Both the position numbers and the translations under genes were made by a program. Below, piece by piece: positions 6,732 through 11,768 of a stretch of DNA of 11,768 bases (positions are counted from its first letter, which is position 1; each line of letters opens with the position of its first letter). Below the pieces are notes generated by a model that searched no databases, was not told where the DNA came from, and was given only the letters and a program-made list of their open reading frames with translations. The DNA lies in NCBI GenBank assembly GCA_946480345.1, contig CAMLJR010000088.1, positions 1 to 11,768 of the forward strand, written 5' to 3'. The stretch comes from an uncultured Spongiibacteraceae bacterium (GTDB lineage: Bacteria; Pseudomonadota; Gammaproteobacteria; Pseudomonadales; CAMLJR01).

Positions 6732-8468
6732 ATGAGCACTAGCGAAGCACCGACCGCTAAGGTCGCCAACAATTTTTTGCGCGGGATTATTGAAGACGAT
6801 CTCGCCAGTCGGCGCGTCGATCGCGTCGCGACGCGTTTTCCGCCCGAGCCAAACGGCTACCTGCACATCGGTCACGCGAAATCGATCTGCTTGAACTTCG
6901 GTCTTGCCGAACAATTCGGCGGTCAATGCAATTTACGTTTCGACGATACCAATCCGGAAAAAGAGAATCAGGAATTTATCGATGCGATCCAGGAAGACGT
7001 GCGCTGGCTCGGCTTTCAATGGCAGGAGCCTGTGCATTACGCATCGGATTATTTCGATCAGTTGTACGAATGGGCGGTACATCTGATTCGCACAGGCAAG
7101 GCTTACGTCTGTCATTTAACGCCGGATCAGGCGCGCGAATATCGCGGCACGCTGACCGAGCCCGGTAAGAACAGTCCATATCGCGAACGAGGCGTCGATG
7201 AAAATCTCGCGCTGTTCGAAAAAATGCGCGGCGGGGAATTTGACGAAGGTGCCTGCGTGCTGCGCGCGAAAATCGATATGGCTGCACCGAACATGAATTT
7301 GCGCGATCCGATTCTGTATCGTATTCGCAAAGTGGCGCATCACCAGACCGGCGACAAGTGGTGCATTTATCCCAGCTATGATTTTGCACACGGCCAATCC
7401 GATGCGATTGAAGGTATTACGCATTCGATTTGCACGCTCGAATTCGAGGATCACAAACCGCTCTACGATTGGCTGATCGACATTCTTTCGGCCGCGAGTG
7501 ACTGGCCTGCGCTGCCGGCGCCCGCACGTCCACGCCAATACGAATTCGCACGCTTGAATTTGAATTACACCGTGACGAGCAAGCGTAAATTAAAACAGCT
7601 CGTCGATGACAAAATTGTCGATGGTTGGAACGACGCGCGCATGCCGACGCTGGCGGGTCTGCGTCGCCGTGGTTATACCGCTCGTGCGCTGAGAAATTTC
7701 TGCGACATGATTGGCGTCACACGCAGCGATGGCGTCGTCGATGTCGCGATGCTCGAATTTGCGATTCGCGATGATCTCGATAAAAACGCACCGCGCGCGA
7801 TGTGTGTTTTGAATCCGCTGAAAATTGTTATTACTAATTTCCCTGAAAATAAAGAGGCTGAAAATCAGGTCGAAATGCTGAGCGCGCCAGCTCATCCGAC
7901 ACGCGATGATCTCGGCGAGCGGCAGTTGCCGTTCACGCGTGAGATCGTTATCGATCGCGATGATTTTCGTGAAGAGGCGAACAAAAAATATAAGCGGCTC
8001 GTGCTCGGTAAAAAAGTACGTTTGCGTAACGCGTATGTCATCACCGCCAATGAAGTCATTAAAGATGCTGATGGCAACATCGTCGAAGTGCGTGCCACCT
8101 ACGATGCCGGTACGCACGGCGCCGACCCCGCCGACGGCGTGAAGCCGAAAGGTGTTATCCAATGGGTGTCGGCAACGCATGGTAAGCGCGCGACTATTCG
8201 TGTTTATGATCGATTGTTTTTACACGAAGCTCCCGATCGCGGCGGCGAAGACTTCATGCAGCATTTAAATCCGAACGCATTGCGCGTTCTTGAAAATTGT
8301 TACATCGAGCCGAGTCTTGTTGAAGCGCAACCCGAGCAGACCTTCCAATTCGAGCGCGAAGGTTATTTTGTTGCTGATCGATACGATCACAGCGCAGAGC
8401 ATCCAGTATTCAATAAAACGATCGGATTGCGCGATACATTTAACGAAGCGGCGCAGAGTGCTGAATAA
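6732..8468 (+). CDS. glnS: Glutaminyl-tRNA synthetase
   Basis: GlnRS charges tRNA-Gln with glutamine in the cytoplasm. It is a class I synthetase typical of gammaproteobacteria. The protein has 578 residues, slightly longer than E. coli GlnRS (about 554). The Rossmann fold begins [18 protein letters not shown] with HIGH at 45-48, and [10 protein letters not shown] follows. The KMSKS-equivalent loop reads VTSKRK (281-286), where many GlnRS have VMSKRK. The C-terminal beta-barrel anticodon-binding region runs to the end ([10 protein letters not shown]). ATG 6732 was chosen over an in-frame upstream codon at 6654 because the promoter -10 box lies between the two and the family starts near here. 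It is followed after 38 bp by cysS and is likely co-transcribed with it. Confidence 0.98.
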   Translation: MSTSEAPTAKVANNFLRGIIEDDLASRRVDRVATRFPPEPNGYLHIGHAKSICLNFGLAEQFGGQCNLRFDDTNPEKENQEFIDAIQEDVRWLGFQWQEPVHYASDYFDQLYEWAVHLIRTGKAYVCHLTPDQAREYRGTLTEPGKNSPYRERGVDENLALFEKMRGGEFDEGACVLRAKIDMAAPNMNLRDPILYRIRKVAHHQTGDKWCIYPSYDFAHGQSDAIEGITHSICTLEFEDHKPLYDWLIDILSAASDWPALPAPARPRQYEFARLNLNYTVTSKRKLKQLVDDKIVDGWNDARMPTLAGLRRRGYTARALRNFCDMIGVTRSDGVVDVAMLEFAIRDDLDKNAPRAMCVLNPLKIVITNFPENKEAENQVEMLSAPAHPTRDDLGERQLPFTREIVIDRDDFREEANKKYKRLVLGKKVRLRNAYVITANEVIKDADGNIVEVRATYDAGTHGADPADGVKPKGVIQWVSATHGKRATIRVYDRLFLHEAPDRGGEDFMQHLNPNALRVLENCYIEPSLVEAQPEQTFQFEREGYFVADRYDHSAEHPVFNKTIGLRDTFNEAAQSAE

Positions 8469-8506
8469 ATTATTGAGCAAGAGCAAAGGATAGAGAGAAA
8501 AACAAC

Positions 8507-9895
8507 ATGGCTTTGATGATTTACAACACGCTGACCCGCAGCAAGGAAATTTTCACGCCGATTGAGCCCCGCAAGATTCGGATGTACGTATGCGGTATGA
8601 CCGTGTACGACTATTGCCATCTTGGGCACGCGCGTGTCCTGGTGGCATTCGATGTCATCACGCGGTATTTGCGCTCGCGCGGTTACGACGTGACCTACGT
8701 GCGCAATATCACCGATATCGATGACAAGATTTTGCGTCGCGCTGCTGAAAATGGCGAAACATATACGGCGCTTACCGAGCGCTTCATCACTGCAATGCAT
8801 GAAGACGAGCGCCGCTTGGGTGTTCTGGCGCCGAGTGCCGAGCCGCGTGCAACGATGCACATCGATCAGATGTTTGCGATGATCGAAAAGTTGATTGCGA
8901 ATGGTTACGCCTATCGCGCAGATAACGGCGATGTGTATTACGCAGTCGGTAAATTCGAAGGTTACGGCAAATTATCTGGAAAAAATCCTGACGAACTACT
9001 CGCGGGTGCGCGCATCGAAATCGATGAAGCCAAACGCGATCCTCGCGATTTTGCTTTATGGAAATCCGCGAAGCCGAATGAAGAAGCCGTGTGGAATTCA
9101 CCGTGGGGTCCGGGTCGGCCCGGCTGGCATATCGAGTGCTCGGCGATGTCGACCTGCTGCTTGGGCGATACGTTCGATATTCATGGGGGCGGGCCCGACT
9201 TGCGTTTTCCGCACCACGAAAACGAGATCGCTCAGAGCGAGGCGGCGACCGGCAAGCAATATGTGAATTACTGGATGCACGCTGGAGCGGTGCGAGTCGA
9301 TGGCGAAAAAATGTCGAAATCGCTCGGCAATTTTTTCACGATTCGCGAAATTCTCGATAAATATGACGCTGAAGTTGTGCGCTATTTATTGATAAGTAGC
9401 CATTACCGCAGCGAGATCGATTATTCGCAGGAAAGTTTGCAGGAGGCGCGCAACGGTCTGGATCGTTTTTATAACGCGCTGAAAGATTATGCGGATGTTG
9501 TGCCGGCTTCGCAGGAAGAGATGACAACCAGTAGTTATTTTGATCGCTTCATCATTGCGATGGATGACGATTTCAATACCCGCGAGGCGTTGTCGGTTAT
9601 GTACGATTTGGTGCGCGAGCTGAACAGTGCGCCGGATGTTTTCACGAAACAAAATCTGGCTGGTCAGTTAAAAGCGCTGGGACAAATGCTGGGTATTTTG
9701 CTGCGGAATCCGCTCGAGTATCTGCAGGCTGGCGTTGTATTAAATCCTGAACAAATCGATGCCTTGATTGCCGAGCGTTTGCAGGCGCGTGCGAACAAAA
9801 ACTTCGCCCGTTCGGACGAGATTCGCGATGAGCTGAAGGCAAAGGGAATTGTTTTGGAGGACGGTAAAGGCGGTACCACTTGGCGGCGCGAATAA
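8507..9895 (+). CDS. cysS: Cysteinyl-tRNA synthetase
   Basis: CysRS charges tRNA-Cys with cysteine; it is a monomeric zinc-containing class I synthetase. The 462-residue protein has the normal length. The HIGH motif reads HLGH (38-41) after [10 protein letters not shown]. The KMSKS motif is at 268-272 ([11 protein letters not shown]). Expected zinc ligands are C29, C211 ([10 protein letters not shown]), H236 and E240 (FPHHENE). The C-terminal helical region with [20 protein letters not shown] and GTTWR ends the protein as in the family. A purine-rich stretch precedes ATG 8507. With no promoter seen in the 38-bp gap, it probably depends on the glnS transcript. Confidence 0.98.
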   Translation: MALMIYNTLTRSKEIFTPIEPRKIRMYVCGMTVYDYCHLGHARVLVAFDVITRYLRSRGYDVTYVRNITDIDDKILRRAAENGETYTALTERFITAMHEDERRLGVLAPSAEPRATMHIDQMFAMIEKLIANGYAYRADNGDVYYAVGKFEGYGKLSGKNPDELLAGARIEIDEAKRDPRDFALWKSAKPNEEAVWNSPWGPGRPGWHIECSAMSTCCLGDTFDIHGGGPDLRFPHHENEIAQSEAATGKQYVNYWMHAGAVRVDGEKMSKSLGNFFTIREILDKYDAEVVRYLLISSHYRSEIDYSQESLQEARNGLDRFYNALKDYADVVPASQEEMTTSSYFDRFIIAMDDDFNTREALSVMYDLVRELNSAPDVFTKQNLAGQLKALGQMLGILLRNPLEYLQAGVVLNPEQIDALIAERLQARANKNFARSDEIRDELKAKGIVLEDGKGGTTWRRE

Positions 9896-10008
9896 TCGGA
9901 TTAGTCGAAATCGATTAGCGTACAGAAATCAAAGGTTGATCTGCGTCATCATTGCTTATCCTTCGTGTGTCTATAGTGAAATCACAAGCTCACACAGGAG
10001 GATGCACA

Positions 10009-10146
10009 ATGAACGTCGAAACAATTTTCTCGTTTCTTTTCGATTACGGAATGGTACCGCTGATCATCGGTTTAGTGGCAGCTGTCGGTTGGTTTGCTTA
10101 CGACGAAACGCAAAAAGTCACTAACGATGTATCCGACCATAAATAG
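10009..10146 (+). CDS. Small single-span membrane protein, 45 residues, unknown
   Basis: ATG 10009 is preceded by AGGAGG (9996-10001) with a 7-nt spacer, the best Shine-Dalgarno sequence in the window, which argues strongly that this short frame is translated. The product starts MNVETIFSFLFDYG. One hydrophobic segment follows at about residues 15-31 (MVPLIIGLVAAVGWFAY), and then a charged tail, DETQKVTNDVSDHK. It is therefore a likely single-pass inner-membrane microprotein; charge does not settle the orientation. It stands 113 bp after cysS; TATAGT (9972-9977) could be its own -10 box but no matching -35 was found. I recognise no family. The reading frame is isolated, so its function cannot be inferred from neighbours. 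Confidence 0.75.
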   Translation: MNVETIFSFLFDYGMVPLIIGLVAAVGWFAYDETQKVTNDVSDHK

Positions 10147-10225
10147 AAGCGCAACTCGGTAAGCATCAATCGGCAACGGGCGTCAAAGCGCTGCCGCTAG
10201 AATGGCAGTCGCGGTTTCAAAATGG

Positions 10226-10385
10226 TTAGCCCAGGCTTTTTTGCCCGATGGCACCGATTGCAGAATCAATGTGTTGATTGTCGTCGGGCCGACACCATCG
10301 GGACGGGCGTATAAGCTGCACATCGACTTTATCGCGGCTAGTTCAATATCGCCGACACTACCGGCTGGTAGCCAGCATTCAACCA
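10226..10385 (-). pseudogene. folD: Decayed duplicate of the folD 3' end
   Basis: This stretch aligns with the last roughly 52 codons of the neighbouring folD, up to and including the stop codon (TAA here, TGA in folD). By eye, identity is around 80 %, with about five small gaps totalling 7 nt that break the reading frame. A 30-bp block (10253-10282) is identical to 10433-10462. Stitched across frameshifts, recognisable pieces are [28 protein letters not shown] and KSLG. There is no start codon context and no room for the catalytic half of FolD, so it is a non-functional remnant. It begins about 20 bp after the folD stop codon. Because the remnant has the same distinctive [14 protein letters not shown] tail as the intact gene, partial tandem duplication is the simplest origin. 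Confidence 0.85.
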
Positions 10386-10570
10386 GATCCCGTATCGCAT
10401 CATCTCAGCCCAGGCTGCGTTCGCCGGATTCGACCGATTGCAGAATCAATGTGTTGATTGTCATCGGGCCGACCCCACCCGGTACGGGCGTATAAGCTGC
10501 GCAGCGATCCTTGATCGCGGTTAATTCGATATCGCCGACGCCGCCGGGGTGATAGCCGGCATCGACAACC
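10226..10570. repeat. Diverged tandem direct repeat, unit about 180 bp
   Basis: Copy A (10226-10385) and copy B (10405-10570, the folD 3' end) lie in direct orientation with an offset of 179-186 bp, the range reflecting small gaps. The closest blocks are 10253-10282 against 10433-10462 (identical, with ten more matching bases after one mismatch) and ACGGGCGTATAAGCTGC at 10303-10319 against 10484-10500. Confidence 0.85.
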
Positions 10571-11250
10571 ACGGCGCCATCTTTAATCCACTCGCCTTTG
10601 ATGAATTCGGGTTTGCCGACTGCGCCAACCACAATATCGGCTTGCTTGATCAATTCCGCCAGATTGCGAGTTTTCGAGTGACAGATAGTTACCGTCGCAT
10701 TGGCTTGCAACAACATCATCGCCATCGGTTTGCCGAGAATCGGACTGCGTCCTACTACAACCGCGTGTTTGCCTTCGATTTGAATGTTGTACTGCTGCAA
10801 CAAACGCATGATGCCTTGTGGCGTCGCGCAACCATAAGCCGGCTCACCCATCGCCATGCGGCCGAAGCCGAGGCAGGTCACCCCATCGACATCTTTGCTC
10901 AACGCAATCGCATCAAAGCACGCGCGTTCGTCGATCTGCGCGGGCACCGGGTGTTGCAGCAAAATGCCGTGCACGTTGGAGTCGTTGTTGAGTTCGTGAA
11001 TTTTCGCGAGCAATTGTTCGGTAGTGGTAGAGGAGGGTAGCTCGACCGCGAGCGATTCCATCCCGACACGGCGACAGGCATTGCCTTTCATCTTCACGTA
11101 GGTTGCAGAGGCGGGATCGTCACCAACGAGAATGGTCGCGAGAATCGGCGTTTTGCCACCGGATTGTTCCTTCAACTTTGCTACGCGCTGTGTTAACTCC
11201 GCTTCCCATTGCGCTGCGGTTGCCTTGCCGTCCAACACCAATGCTGCCAT
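10405..11250 (-). CDS. folD: Bifunctional methylenetetrahydrofolate dehydrogenase / methenyltetrahydrofolate cyclohydrolase
   Basis: FolD oxidises 5,10-methylene-THF with NADP+ and hydrolyses the product to 10-formyl-THF, feeding purine and initiator-tRNA formylation. The 281-residue protein is full length. Catalytic residues are Y51 and K55 (YVKMKGNAC), Q99 (LLQHPVP) and D122 (KDVDG). The NADP site is [12 protein letters not shown] (about 164-175), and the end carries [10 protein letters not shown]. The sequence ([50 protein letters not shown]) differs from the classical E. coli/Pseudomonas FolD and resembles a separate clade that I recall from Burkholderia relatives and Gram-positives. ATG 11250 has a moderate Shine-Dalgarno sequence (GAGG or GG). 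It faces the small membrane protein gene and is divergent from the tRNA operon. Its 3' end is duplicated downstream. Confidence 0.97.
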   Translation of the reverse strand: MAALVLDGKATAAQWEAELTQRVAKLKEQSGGKTPILATILVGDDPASATYVKMKGNACRRVGMESLAVELPSSTTTEQLLAKIHELNNDSNVHGILLQHPVPAQIDERACFDAIALSKDVDGVTCLGFGRMAMGEPAYGCATPQGIMRLLQQYNIQIEGKHAVVVGRSPILGKPMAMMLLQANATVTICHSKTRNLAELIKQADIVVGAVGKPEFIKGEWIKDGAVVVDAGYHPGGVGDIELTAIKDRCAAYTPVPGGVGPMTINTLILQSVESGERSLG

Positions 11251-11378
11251 TGCTTACCGACCTCGTCTGAAATTTCGCGGGCGCCATTGTCGCACGGAGG
11301 ATTTTGAGCAGCCAGCGTGACAAAAAATTAGTCGATACATAACAATGATTTGAAGCGGTAAATAGCCGTGTTTTTCGA

Positions 11379-11407
11379 TTGACGGGTAAAAAGCTCGCAA
11401 GTATGAT
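11379..11407 (+). promoter_or_regulatory. Promoter of the tRNA operon
   Basis: TTGACG (11379-11384) and TATGAT (11402-11407) are 17 bp apart, each matching the consensus in 5 of 6 positions. The discriminator begins GCGC, the GC-rich type found at stringently controlled stable-RNA promoters, and the upstream region is moderately AT-rich. Transcription would start near 11414, about 27 nt before tRNA-Pro. Confidence 0.8.
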
Positions 11408-11440
11408 GCGCACCTCCTGTAACGGAGCGGTTTTTGACAT

Positions 11441-11517
11441 CGGGGTATAGCGCAGTCCGGTAGCGCGCCTGGTTTGGGACCAGGATGTCGGAGGTTCGAA
11501 TCCTTCTACCCCGACCA
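11441..11517 (+). tRNA. tRNA-Pro (anticodon TGG)
   Basis: A complete 77-nt cloverleaf with encoded CCA. The acceptor CGGGGTA pairs with TACCCCG. The D arm is GCGC/GCGC, and the anticodon stem CCTGG/CCAGG has loop TTTGGGA with TGG at 11475-11477. The T arm is GGAGG/CCTTC with TTCGAAT. It is the first gene of the tRNA operon. Confidence 0.98.
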
Positions 11518-11570
11518 CTTTTCTCAGTGTGTCAGATCCCAGCCGATCCACCGTACCCATGGGGTGAAAA

Positions 11571-11647
<77 letters not shown>

Positions 11648-11657
11648 ATTCCGTAGC

Positions 11658-11681
11658 AGGTGTCGATTTTGTAATACACCT
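11658..11681 (+). other. Hairpin in the spacer between tRNA-Arg and tRNA-His
   Basis: AGGTGT (11658-11663) and ACACCT (11676-11681) can pair around a 12-nt AU-rich loop. Such AU-rich single-stranded segments between tRNAs are typical places for RNase E processing of the precursor, so a processing role is possible. The pairing is seen; the role is inferred. Confidence 0.3.
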
Positions 11682-11689
11682 CGTTCAAT

Positions 11690-11766
11690 GGTGGCTGTAG
11701 CTCAGTTGGTAGAGCACAGGATTGTGATTCCTGTGGTCGTGGGTTCGATCCCCATCAGCCACCCCA
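11690..11766 (+). tRNA. tRNA-His (anticodon GTG)
   Basis: A complete cloverleaf with encoded CCA. It includes the extra 5' G(-1) at 11690 that faces the C73 discriminator, the identity element for HisRS. The acceptor GTGGCTG pairs with CAGCCAC, and the anticodon stem CAGGA/TCCTG has loop TTGTGAT with GTG at 11724-11726. The T arm is GTGGG/CCCAT with TTCGATC. The operon likely continues past the window; related genomes have a tRNA-Leu next. Confidence 0.98.
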
Positions 11767-11768
11767 TT

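Noticed and set aside
7590..8180. A 196-codon minus-strand frame within glnS
   Set aside because: It is antisense to the GlnRS C-terminal region; composition artefact without start signals.
10171..10208. A terminator for the small membrane protein gene
   Set aside because: CGGCA/TGCCG and CTGCC/GGCAG pairs exist but the stems are 5 bp and no T tract follows.
10202..10495. A 97-codon plus-strand frame with an internal protein repeat (DCRINVLIV twice)
   Set aside because: The repeat is caused by the direct repeat of the folD 3' end read from the opposite strand, not by a real repeat protein.
11414..11436. A terminator or attenuator between the tRNA promoter and tRNA-Pro (CTCC-n6-GGAG, then CGGTTTTT)
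   Set aside because: The stem has only 4 bp, too weak for an intrinsic terminator; kept only as a note.

Overview
The window is an about 11.8 kb chromosomal segment from a gammaproteobacterium whose genus I cannot name. It carries aconitase B, MiaE, LpxH, GlnRS, CysRS and FolD in an order close to the one I recall from Pseudomonas and relatives (acnB - DUF1289 gene - ... - lpxH - ppiB - glnS - cysS - folD - tRNA cluster). It is mostly a conserved housekeeping neighbourhood; no insertion sequence, phage gene or CRISPR array was seen.

Left part (1-2285): the 5' two thirds or so of acnB on the minus strand, a 307-bp divergent control region with a good acnB promoter, several inverted repeats and a terminator-like hairpin in the long acnB leader, then a DUF1289 cysteine-motif protein on the plus strand. 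Centre left (2286-5360): an accessory pair, a large Gly-linker lipoprotein with an HEFGH metalloprotease signature and a translationally coupled secreted protein of unknown family, followed by miaE (hydroxylation of a modified adenosine in tRNA).

Centre (5384-9895): lpxH and ppiB on the minus strand, convergent with miaE, facing away from the plus-strand glnS-cysS pair. The ppiB and glnS promoters appear to overlap at their -10 boxes. The theme is translation (glnS, cysS, miaE, tRNAs), protein folding (ppiB) and lipid A synthesis (lpxH).

Right part (9896-11768): a 45-residue single-span membrane protein with a very strong Shine-Dalgarno sequence; a decayed tandem duplicate of the folD 3' end; intact folD on the minus strand; and a tRNA operon (Pro-UGG, Arg-UCU, His-GUG) behind a near-consensus promoter with a GC-rich discriminator. 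The operon probably continues beyond the window.

The least explained items are the folD tail remnant, the small membrane protein, the lipoprotein-protease pair and the hairpins of the acnB control region. I see no clear evidence of a large new multi-gene system.
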